A DNA stretch of 64,000 nucleotides, taken from assembly GCF_001983175.1 (NCBI RefSeq), contig NZ_MNPW01000007.1, positions 367,696-431,695 of the forward strand, read 5' to 3'. Below, piece by piece: positions 16,324 to 28,300 of this stretch (the first letter of the stretch is position 1; each line of letters starts with the position of its first letter). The position numbers and the translations under genes were made by a program. The notes under the pieces were generated by a model. The model was not told the origin of the DNA. It did not search any database and saw only the letters and a list, made by a program, of their open reading frames with translations. The DNA is from Pseudomonas cedrina subsp. cedrina. Its GTDB lineage: Bacteria > Pseudomonadota > Gammaproteobacteria > Pseudomonadales > Pseudomonadaceae.

Positions 16324-19300
16324 TTACTCCATGACGGTCACAAAGCTGCGGACGAACTCAGCGTTGTCGATGATGCGCTCATGATCCACTTCAATTACCA
16401 CCGATCGCACCACGCAACCCTGGCCGATCACCCGTTCCATGCCAGCCTCTATCAGCGCCCTGTGTTGGCCCGCACGGCTCATGGCCGCCCACCAGCAACT
16501 GACGGGCGCCTGGAGTGCCTTGAAGTCGGCCTGTTCCAGGCGCTTGAACAAGGTGCGGTCAACTTCCCAGGATATCTGCGCTTCGTTGCCGCCCAGCAGC
16601 TCTTGCTGAATATCGCGGAACGCCTCACCCAGGGATCTCTCGGCCCACTCGACGAAGGCCGTCCATTGCTGTTCCTCATCCACGGTGCCCGCCTGCATGT
16701 CCTGCCAAGCGGCATAGATGGGCTGCGCATACTCTGGGAACATTACGCCCAGCAGCGCCACGCGCCGATCGTTTTCGGGTATCTCGCTCTCATCGGTGAT
16801 AACTGCCGCGTCCCAATACTGAGTCAGCCAGCGCGGTGGCGCGGAGTCGATCCAACCGACGAATTCCACCTGCCGGCCCGCCTGTTCAAGAGCATGAGCC
16901 ACCTCAACCGCCAGGTTGCCACCCAATGACCAGCCGGCCAGGCGGAAAGCACCTTCGGGCCGGGCATCCAGCAACTGCGCCGTGTACTCCTCGACCATGG
17001 CGGCCCACGCCGGCACTTCTGCACCCTCCTCGGCCAATGCGCGACAGATCACACCCACTACTGGTCGCTGTTCACGCAGCGCCAGGGCCAATGCCTTGTA
17101 GCAATGCACAGAACCGTAGCTGGGGTGGAACAGGTAGAGCGGCGTGCCTTCGACCTGTCCGTTGAGCGGGACCAGCAGCGAACGACGCGTGGTTCCTTCC
17201 AGGCAGCGGATCTGCGCACTCACGGTCGGGTTGAGCATCAATTGGCTGACTGAAAGACCGATACCGCTGGCCTTGCGAATCCGCTCCTTGAGCATCAGTA
17301 CCAACAGCGAATGGCCTCCCAGTTCGAAGAAGTTGTCGTTCACTCCCACGCGTTCCACACCGAGCACATCTGCCCAGATTGCGGCGATTTTCTGTTCAAG
17401 CTCGGTTTGGGGCGCTTCGAATCGCTGGATCGACTGGGCGTCCGGCTTCGGCAGTGCCTTGCGATCCAGCTTGCCGTTAGGGCTCAAAGGCATTTGCTGC
17501 AGCAGGACCCATTGCGCCGGCACCATGTAGTCTGGCAAGTGGGTTGCCAAGTGAGTACTGAGGGCTTCTCGCCAGTCCTCATCCTGGGCCTGCAAGACCA
17601 GGTAGCCCACCAGATGTTTGCTGTCCACTGCCAGCACAGCCGCCTCCTTCACCCAATCGTGCTCCAGCAGACGCGCTTCGATTTCACCCAGCTCAATACG
17701 CAAGCCACGCAGTTTGACCTGGTGGTCGATACGCCCGGCGTACTCGATCACACCGTCGGTGCGATAACGAGCCAGGTCGCCGGTACGGTACAGGCGCTCG
17801 CCGTGAGCGAACGGGTGCGCTATAAAGCGCTCGGCGCTCAGCCCCGGGCGACGATGGTAACCGCGCGCCAGGCCCACGCCGCCCAGGAACAGCTCGCCCA
17901 ACACGCCTGCCGGAACCGGCTCTAAATGACTGTCGAGAACGTAGCAACCCAGGTTGGCAATCGGCTTACCGATCGGCACTGCATCGCGGCCTTCGTCCAT
18001 GCAGGTCCAGTGGGTCACGTCGATAGCGGCTTCGGTCGGGCCGTAAAGGTTGTAAAGCGCGGTCTGCGGCAGCTTGGTGAACACGTGTTGCTGAGCATCC
18101 ACCGGCAACGCTTCCCCGCTGCACACAATACGCAGCAGGCTGGTGCAGGTAGATACGTTCGAGTCCTGCACGAACGCCTGCAACATTGACGGCACGAAAT
18201 GCAGCGTGGTGACCTGCTCTTGATTGATCAGACTGACCAGTTTGCCCGGATCGCGATGGTCCCCGGGCGCGGCGACCACCAGGCGTGCGCCGGTCATCAA
18301 TGGCCAGAAGAACTCCCACACGGATACGTCGAAACTGAACGGGGTTTTCTGTAGCACCGTATCGCTTGCACCCAGGGCGTACGCCTCTTGCATCCAGCAC
18401 AGGCGGTTGGTCAACGCGCGATGGCGGTTGCCCGCCCCTTTGGGTTGGCCTGTGGAGCCGGAGGTGTAGATCACATAGGCCAGGTTTTCGCCGTCCACGG
18501 CGATATCCGGGTTGTCATCGCTGTAGTCTTCAAAGCCGGCTTGATCCAACACCAGAGTTTCCAACCCCTGGGGAATCGGCAACTGCTCCAGCAGATGGGC
18601 CTGAGTCAGCAGCAGCTTCACACCGCTGTCATCGAGCATATAGGCCAGACGCTCGCGCGGGTATTCGGGGTCCAGCGGTACGTAGGCACCACCGGCCTTG
18701 AGCACCGCCAGCAAGCCCACCACCATTTCGATGGAACGCTCCACGGCCAGGCCCACCAGCACGTCCGGCCCCACACCCGCTTCGATCAAGCGATGCGCCA
18801 GGCGATTGGCCCGGCGGTTCAGTTCGGCGTAGCTCAGGCGTTGCGCACCAGACACCAAGGCAGGTGCTTGCGGCGTCAGGGCAACCTGGTCTTCAATCAA
18901 CTGATGCACGCCACATTGCAACGGATACTCACGCGCCGTCGCGTTCCAGCCCTCGACGATCAGTTGGCGCTGTGCCGAAGGCAATGATGGCAGGTCCGCC
19001 AGGCGCTCCGTCTGTGGCAGTGTCAGTGCTTGCAGCAATTGCTGGAAATGCTCCGCCAGATTAACGATGTGCTGCGCGTCGAAGGCAGCGTGATCGTAAT
19101 TGAACTCCACCGCCAGGCTGTCGCCCATGGCCAGCAGAACGGTCAGCGGATAGTGGGTCTGTTCCAGGCTTTCCATCACACCGAAACGCAACCCTGCCGG
19201 AGAACCCTGCTCCAGCGCTTCGGACACTGGATAGTTCTCGAATACCAGAATGCTGTCGAACAGCGCCTCGCCACCGAGCCCGGCCCAGCGCTGAATCTCG

Positions 19301-22300
19301 AACAACGGCGTGTGCTCCTGCTCACGCAGGCGCAGGTTTTGCCCCTGCACCTGTTGCAACCAGGCGTCCACGCTCAACTGCGGGCTTGGCGTTGCCACTA
19401 CCGGCAGTGTGTTGATGAACAAGCCAACCTGTTGCTCGATGCCCGGCAATTCGGCGGGCCGCCCCGCGACAGTAGCGCCAAACGCGACGGTGTCCAGGCC
19501 GGTATGGCGCTGCAACAACAGGAGCCAGGCCGCTTGCACCAACGTATTGAGGGTCACCTTGTGACGCTGGGCAAAGGTCTTCAGGTGTTCCGTCGCCGCG
19601 GGCTCCAGGGCCAGCCGATGAATACCATTGACCTGAGACACGCCCTGTTCACGGGCGATGCCACGAGACAGTCGGGTTGGCTCCTGCAAACCCGCGAGCT
19701 GGGCCTTCCAGAAGGTCTCGCTGGTGAGCGGATCCTGCGCCTGCAACCAGCCGATGTAGTCCCGGTAACGTCCGTTCGGCGCCTGCACTGACGCGCCGGC
19801 GTACTGCTGCAGCACCTCGCCGAACAACTGCGAGGCACTCCAGCCATCCATCAGGATATGGTGATTGGTGTAAATCAGATGGTGGCTGTCGGCCCCGGTA
19901 CGTACCACCACCAGGCTCAGCAAAGGTGCCTGCTCGAGTTCGAAGCCTTCGGCACGCACGGTTTGCGCCAGCGTGTCGAGCGCTACGTCACGGTCTGCTC
20001 GATGCCGCCAGTCATGCTCGACCAAAGGTACCCGCGCCGTCTTGTAAACCACCTGCAACGGCTGCTCCAGTTCGGTTTGCCAGAGGAACCCCGTACGCAG
20101 GATATCGTGGTGCTCCAAAGCGGCCTGCCAGGCTATCTGGAAACGCGCCACATCCAGCCCCTGCACGTCGACGCGCATCTGGTTGATGTAGTCGCCGGAG
20201 CCCTGGCCATACAGGGATTGGAACAACATGCCCTGTTGCATGGGTGACAGCGGGTAAATGTCTTCGACTTGAGCCAGCGGCAGCGCCAGGCCATCCAACT
20301 GGACCTGGCTCAAGCGTGCCAGCGGAAAATCCGATGGTGTGGCGCCGGCCTGCTCCGGCTGGCAGCAATGGTCGATCAAGGCCTTGAGTTCTTCGCCATA
20401 GTCGTCGGCCAATTGCTGAATAACTGCCTGATCGAACATACGCTGGCTGAACCCCCAGTTCAGGTTCAGCTCGCCGCCATACACTTGTCCATTGATTTCA
20501 AGCCAGTTGCCCAGCGACGCGTCCGGGCTCTGATCTGCACCGGCAGCATCACCGGAAGGCGCAAACAGCCCCTGGTGTTCATTGCCATCAAACGTTGCGT
20601 CAAACTGGCCCAAGTAGTTGAACGTGATGCGTGGCTGCGGCAAACGTGCCAATGCGTCACGCACCTGGGGCTGCCCCAGGTAACGCAGGGCACCAAAACC
20701 GATGCCTTTGTCGGGAATGGCGCGCAGTTGCTCCTTGATCCCCTTCAATGAGCCCGCCAGATCGTTAGCTGGGGTGAGTTTTATCGGGTAAATGCTGGTG
20801 AACCAGCCGACAGTGCGCGTCAGGTCGATATCATCAAACAGGTCTTCGCGGCCATGCCCCTCCAAGCGGATCAAGGTCGAGGCGTGTCCGGTCCAGCGCC
20901 CGATCACCCGGGCCAGCGCCGTCAGCAACAGGTCATTGATCTGGGTGCGATAAGCTGCGGGAGCGTCCTGCAACAGGCGTCGCGTCTGGCCGACGTCCAG
21001 ATGCGTGGTCGCACTGCCTGCATGGCGGTTACTCAAGCTCGCCCCCGGATTGGCGCCCGGCAGATCGGGCTCGGCGCCATGCAATTGAGCTTGCCACCAC
21101 GCCAGCTCCCGGGTCAGTGCTTCGCCCTGGGCGTACCGCTGCAGGCGCTGCGCCCAATCACGGGTCGAACTGGTCTTGGCGGGCAATGCCACTGGGCTGC
21201 CACCGGCGAGTTGGCGATAGGCAGTTTGCAGGTCTTCGAGGAGAATCCGCCACGATACGCCGTCCACCACCAAATGGTGGATGACCAGCAGCAAGCGCTG
21301 CGAACCGTCGTCCAGTTGAACCAGCACCGCTCGCAGCAAAGGGCCGTGTTCGAGGTCAAGGCTGCGTTGGGCCTCCTCGCCCAGCGCGGCGAGTTCTTCG
21401 ATATCGTGCAGGGCACTTTGCCACAGCACCGCGTCGGCCTGGTGTTGCTCGGCTGCGCGATAGGCGCCCTGCCAGCCATCCGCGTCCCGAACGAACCGCG
21501 AACGTAGCGCATCGTGATGCACGAGCAGCGCCTGCAAGGCCTGGACCAGTAATGCAACATCCAGATGCTCATGGGGATGCAGCACCACCGACTGGTTCCA
21601 GTGATGACGCTCGGCAATCTCATCGGCAAAGAATGCCTGCTGGATCGGCAACAGCAACATCTGGCCACTCAAGGCAGCCTGATTGATCATCAGCCCTTGG
21701 TCACCCTGGCGCGCGACACCGGCCAGGCTGTGTACGGTCTGGTGCTGGAACAGATCCTTGGGCGTGAACCGGATACCGGCCTGTCGCGCACGGCTGACCA
21801 CCTGGATCGAGATGATCGAGTCACCGCCCAGCTCAAAGAAATTGTCGTTCAGCCCTACTTGCGGCAAACGCAGCACGTCGGCCCAGATCGCCGCGAGTTG
21901 TTGTTCCAGCTGGCTGCGCGGCGCCACGTAAGCTTGCTGCAACAGGCTTGCGTCCGCTGGCGGCAAACCCTTGCGGTCCAGTTTTCCGTTGGGGGTCAGC
22001 GGCATTTGCGCCAGGAACATGAAGTACGTGGGCACCATGTAATCCGGCAAACAGGTTTTCAAGGCGCGACGCAGGCTTTCGCGCAGCTCGGTTTCATTCG
22101 CCGCGCTGGCGTCTGCCAGTACCACGTAGGCCACCAACTGTTTACCGCTCGGGCCTTCCTGCGCCACCACCACGGTTTCACCCACGTTCTCCTGCTCGCG
22201 TAGACGGGCTTCGATTTCGCCAAGTTCGATACGGAACCCGCGGATTTTCACTTGGTGATCGACGCGGCCAAGGTAATCAACAACGCCATCCGCGCGCCCA

Positions 22301-25300
22301 CGGGTCAGGTCGCCACTGCGATACACACGGCTGCCAGGTTTGCCGAACGGGTCCGGCACGAAACGTTCGGCCGTGAGTGCCGGACGCTCCAGGTAACCTC
22401 GGGCCACGCCTTCGCCACCCAAGTACAACTCACCGGCGACACCCATGGGTTGCAGGTTGAGCTGAGCATCCAGCACGTAGCCGCTGCGGTTGCCGAGCAG
22501 CGTGCCGATCGGGGCATAGACTGCCCCGCACGGGTCGCCTCTGCGCGCCTTCCACAGCAGCGGTGTGACCACGGTTTCGGTTGGGCCGTAACCGTTGAAC
22601 AGGTAGGTCGGTTTGAGGGCCCGCCAGGCCAGGTCGTAGCTGGCTTGTGCTACAGCGTCACCGCCAAAGCAGTAGACACGAACCGCCGGCGGGTTACCGT
22701 CACGCTCGGCATGCTCGGCCAGCTGTTGCAGATAGACCGGCGGGAAAACCGCCATGGTCACGTGATGGCGATGCATCTGTTCGTAGGTGTATTCCGGTAG
22801 CCATAGGCTGTCATCACGGATCAACACACTGGCACCGTTGATCAGCGGGTGCATCCATCCTTCGTGGGAGCCATCAAAAGCGAACGACATGAAGTGCAAC
22901 TCGCAATCGGCCGGCGATGTTTCATAACGCTCGCCAGTGGCGATGATATGCGCCACCAAAGGACCATGGGACACCGCCACACCCTTGGGCATGCCGGTAG
23001 AACCGGAGGTGTAGATCACATAGGCCAGGTTGTCGCCATCCAGCTCGACATGCGGCGCCACATCACTGTGGTGCGCCCACGCTTCTGTATGGTCGATGGC
23101 CAGGCAGTCCAGGCCTTCGGCAATCGGCAATTGCCGCTGCACCGTCGTATGGGTCAACAGCAACTTCGCACGGCTATCCCGCATCATGTACAGCAGACGG
23201 TCACGGGGGTATTCCACGTCCAGCGGCACATACACGCCACCCGCTTTCAACACCGCGATAAACGCCACCATGATTTCGGCGCTGCGCGGCATGGCAATGG
23301 CCACGCGCACTTCCGGACCGACGCCACGGGCGATCAGGGCATGGGCCAGGCGGTTGGCCTGGCGGTCCAGCTCACCGTAGGTCAGTGTCTGCGCGTCGAA
23401 CTTCACCGCCACCGCTTCGGGGTTTTCCCGCGCACGGTCGGCGAACATTTCGTGCACCTTGCGCTCGGCCGGAAACCCTGCGTCGGTGCGATCCCACAGT
23501 TGCAGGATTTGCTGGCGTTCAGCCGGGTCAAGCAAGTTCAGCTGACCGATGCTCTGTCGTGGATCCGCAACCATACCCTGCAACAGGTTCTGCCAGTGAC
23601 GGGCCATGCGTTCGATGGTCGAAGCATTGAACAGGTCGGTGGCGTAACCCAAGGTTGCCCAGATGCTCTCGGCGCCCTCATGCACATCCAGGTCCAGATC
23701 GAAATGCGAGGTCTGGCTTTCCCACTCCATGCCTTCGACACGCAATGCGGACAGTTGATGCCCTGTGCCGCCCAGGCGCGCTTCGGTCTGATGATTGAAC
23801 ATGACTTGGAACAGCGGGTTGAGGCTCAAGCTGCGTTCGGGCTGCAGCGCTTCCACCAGTTGTTCGAACGGCAGGTCCTGATGTTCCTGGGCTTCAAGCG
23901 AACGTTGTCGAACCTGCCGCAGCAGTTGCAACACCGAAGTCTGCTGGTCGAAATCGGCCTTGAGCACCTGAGTGTTGACGAAGAAGCCAAGCAACCGTTC
24001 AGTCTCGACCCGGTTGCGGTTGGCGATCGGCACTCCCACGCGCACATCTTCCTGGCCGCTGTAGCGGTGCATGAGTGCCTGGAACGAGGCCAGCAACAGC
24101 ATGAACATCGTCACGCCTTCGCGCTGCGCCAGGGCCTTGAGGTCTACGACCAATGCCGGCGGCAACTCCACGAACAGACGAGCACCGCGATGGCTTTGCT
24201 CGGCCGGGCGCTGGTGGTCGAAAGGCAGTTCAAGCACCGGTTGCTCGCCACCGAGCAAATCCTGCCAATAGGCCAGCTGCCGTTGTTTCTCACCGGCGTC
24301 CATCCACTCACGCTGCCAACGGGCGTAATCGGCGTACTGGATCGGCAAGGCCGGCAGTTGCAAATCCTGGCCCTGGCTGTAGGCGCTATACAACTGCACC
24401 AGCTCATCGACCATGATCTGCATCGACCAACCATCCGAGACGATATGGTGCTGCACCAGCACCAGCACATGGTCCTCGTCACCCAGGCGCAGCAGCGTGG
24501 CCCGTAGCAACGGCCCCGCCTGCAAGTCGAAGGGCCTGGCGATCTGCGCCTCGACCTGCGCCTTGACTTGCGCTTCATCGCTCTGGACCAACGCAATCTC
24601 GACACGTGCGTCTGGCTGGATCACCTGCACCGTCTGTTCATCGCCCTGGTACAAGTGGGTGCGAAGGCTTTCATGACGCGCCACCAGCGCATCGAAGCTG
24701 CGCTGCAGCGCATCCAGGTCCAGCGGCCCCTGAAGGCGCAAGGCGCTGGGCACGTGGTAAGCCGCGCTGTCAGGATCAAGCAGCCATAGGAACCACTGGC
24801 GCTCCTGAGCGTAGGACAACACCAGAGGCAAATCACGCGAAGCCGCCACCAACGCAGGCGCTGCTGCTCCCTCGCGCTTGCCCTCGGTGTGCAGCGCGGC
24901 CACAAACCCGTCCAGGCGCGGCTGCTCGAACAACACGCGCAACGGCAACTCGATACCCAGGTTGTGACGCAGGCGTGAAGCCACTTGCATGGCCAGCAAT
25001 GAATGACCACCCAACTCGAAGAAATGGTCGTTGAGGCCGATGCGTTCGACGCCGAGAATATCGGCCCAGATCGCGGCGACCTGCTGTTCCAACGCACTGA
25101 CGGGCGCCACCCAGTGGTGGGCTGCCTGGCTCGCCTCCGGACGCGGCAAGGCATGGCGATCCAACTTGCCGTTGGGGCTCAGCGGCAACCGTTCCAGGAA
25201 CATGAAGTGCGCCGGCACCATGTAATCCGGCAGTTCATCACGCAGGACGGCACGGATCCGCTCACGCAATTCAGGCAGTTCGGATTCCGGCTGTTGAGTG

Positions 25301-28300
25301 ACCAGGTAGGCGATCAGTTGCTGGTCGGCGGCAATCACTAACGCGTCGCGCACCCCCTCCTGTGCCAGCAGGCGGGACTCGATTTCGCCCAGTTCGATAC
25401 GGAAGCCACGCACCTTGACCTGGTGGTCGATGCGACCGATGTATTCGATCACCCCGTCGGCACGGTAGCGAGCCAGGTCGCCCGTTCGGTAGAGACGCCC
25501 GCCGCCTGCCGGGTCGAAGGGATCGGGAATAAACCGCTCGGCCGTCAGCGCTGCGCGGTTGAAGTAACCCCGTGCCAGCAGTGGCCCGCCAATCACCAGC
25601 TCGCCCGCCACACCCACAGGCACTAGATTGAGGCTCGCATCCAGCAGATAGATGGCGCGGCCGTCCAATACGCGACCAATCGGCATCATCTGTGTGACAG
25701 CTTCGCTGCCATCCACATAGCCCGCGCAGTCCAGAGCGGTTACCGTGACGGTCGCTTCCGTGGGGCCATAGGTATTGAGCAGACGTACATGGCCCAACCC
25801 CGCCTCACGCCAGCAAGCGAGTCCTTCCGGTGGCATTGCTTCACCGCCTGCATGCACCTGACGCAGAAGACCGTAGTCGCGTACGCCACGCTCGGCAAAA
25901 TCACGCGCGATCAAGTGCCAGTAGGCGGTGGTGAGGTCGACTACCGAAATTTCATGCTCGATCAGTTGGTTATAGAAGGTGTCGCTGTCCCACAGCTCAC
26001 CGCCCCGCACCACCACGGCGGCGCCACAACACAGCGCCGGGTACAGCTGTTCGACAAAGCCGTCGAAGTTGAAGGTACCGAATTGCAAAACGCGGTCAGT
26101 GGGTGTCAGTTCGAACAGTTCGATAAACACTTCAACATGCCGCGCCAACGATGCCTGGTCAATACCCACGCCCTTGGGACGCCCGGTGGAGCCAGAGGTA
26201 AACATCAGATAAGCCAGGTTCGCCGGGAACGCACGCGCCCAAGGGTTACTGTCTGGATATTCGGCCAACCAATCCGGGGCCGCTTCCAGGCAAATCAATG
26301 CCAGGCCGGCGCTGATCGGCAAGCGCTCCAGCAGGCCTTGCTGGGTCAGCAACAACTGCAAGCCGCTGTCTTCGATCATGCATTGCAGGCGATCGCGGGG
26401 GTATTGCGGGTCCAGGGGCACATAGGCGCCGCCTGCCTTGAGTACCGCCAACAGCGCAACGATCATCTCCAGCGAGCGGTCCACCGCCACACCGACCAGG
26501 CTGTCGGCTCCCACGCCCTGTTCAATCAGTTTGTGCGCCAGGCGGTTGGCCCGCGCGTTGAGGTCCGCATAGGTCATGCGCCGCTGATCCATGATCAACG
26601 CAATGGCCTGCGGTTGATTCGCCACCTGTTGTTCGAATTTATGCAGCACGCTGCTGTGGGCTGCACGCGCCGGTTGCGACGGGTTCCACTCGTGCAGGAT
26701 CTGCGCCCGTTCATCACGGCCCAGAATCGGCAAGTCGGCGACGCACAGGCGAGCGTTGCTCACCAACCCTTTGAGCAGGGTTTGCCAGTGCGCGGCGAAG
26801 CGCTGCAAGGTACTGGCGTCGAATAGCGCCGTTGCGTAAGTCAGCGAAGCCAGCAGGCCTTCGGCAGTCTCTTCGGTGTCCAGGCTCAGGTCGAAATGTG
26901 CCGTATGGCTGTTCCACGCCAGTCCTTCCACGCGCAGGCCAGGCAATGACTGACCGTCAGGATTGGCTTGGGCGGCCGACTGATGGTTGAACATCACCTG
27001 GAAAAGCGGATTGTGGCTCAGGCTGCGTTCGGGCTGCAGGGCCTCGACCAATTGTTCAAATGGCAAGTCTTGATGAGCCTGTGCTCCCAGCGCCTGCTCC
27101 TTGACCTGCCGCAAAAGCTGGGAAAAGGTCATATGACCGTCAATCTCGGCCTTGAGCACTTGGGTGTTGACGAAAAAGCCGATCAGTTGCTCGGTTTCCA
27201 GACGGTTGCGGTTGGCGATGGGCACGCCGACGCGGATATCCGGCTGGCCGGTGTAGCGGTACAGCAGCGACTGGAAGGAGGCGAGCAGCAGCATGAACAT
27301 CGTGACGCCTTCGCGCTGCGCCAGTGCGCGCAAGCCCTCGACCAAAGCCGGTTGCAGCACCAGGTCCAGACGCGCGCCCTGATAGTTCTGCATCGCCGGG
27401 CGCGGACGATCCAGCGGCAACTCCAGCACAGGTTGCACCTCTCCCAAACGGGCACGCCAGTAAGCCAACTGGCGGTCCTTTTCGCCCGCCTCCATCCAGG
27501 TACGCTGCCATTGGGCATAGTCGGCGTATTGAATCGGCAAATCCGCCAATGTTGGCTCACGGCCCTGACTGTAGCTGGCATATAGGCTCACCAACTCGTC
27601 GACCATCACTTGCATCGACCAGGCATCCGACACGATATGGTGCTGAACCAGCACCAGCACATGTTCGTGCTCGTTCAGTTGCAACAGGTTAATGCGCAAC
27701 AGCGGCCCCGCCTGCAAGTCGAACGGCTTGGCGATTTCGCCTTCCACCCAGGCCTGCAACCGAACGGGCTCGGTCGAGTCGAGCACGTGGTATCCGATGA
27801 CTGGATCGGCTTGTTCGATCACACGCTGGACGGTTTGGTCCGGGCCGGCAAAAAACACCGTGCGCAAGGTTTCATGGCGCTGAACCAGAGTTTTGAAAGC
27901 CAGTTGCAGCGCCGCACGGTCAAGCGTGCCCAGCAGGCGCAACGCGGCCGGAATGTGATAAGCCGCACTGTCTGGTTCAAGTTGCCAGAGGAACCACTGG
28001 CGCTCCTGCGCATACGAGAGCAGCAACGGCTGTTCGCGATTGGCGAGGGGAATCCGTACGACGCCGGTGCCCTTCTCACCCAGCGTTTGTATAAACGCAG
28101 CCAAGACCGGCTGCTCAAATAAGCTTTTGAGTGCCACGTCGATCGCCAGCGCCTGGCGTACCCGCGATACCACGCGAGTTGCCAGCAACGAGTGACCGCC
28201 CAGCTCGAAGAAATGATCTTCCAGGCCAACCTGCGCCACGCCCAGCACCTCAGCCCAGATCGCAGCCACCTGCCGCGCCTTCTCGCCGACCGGTGCAACA

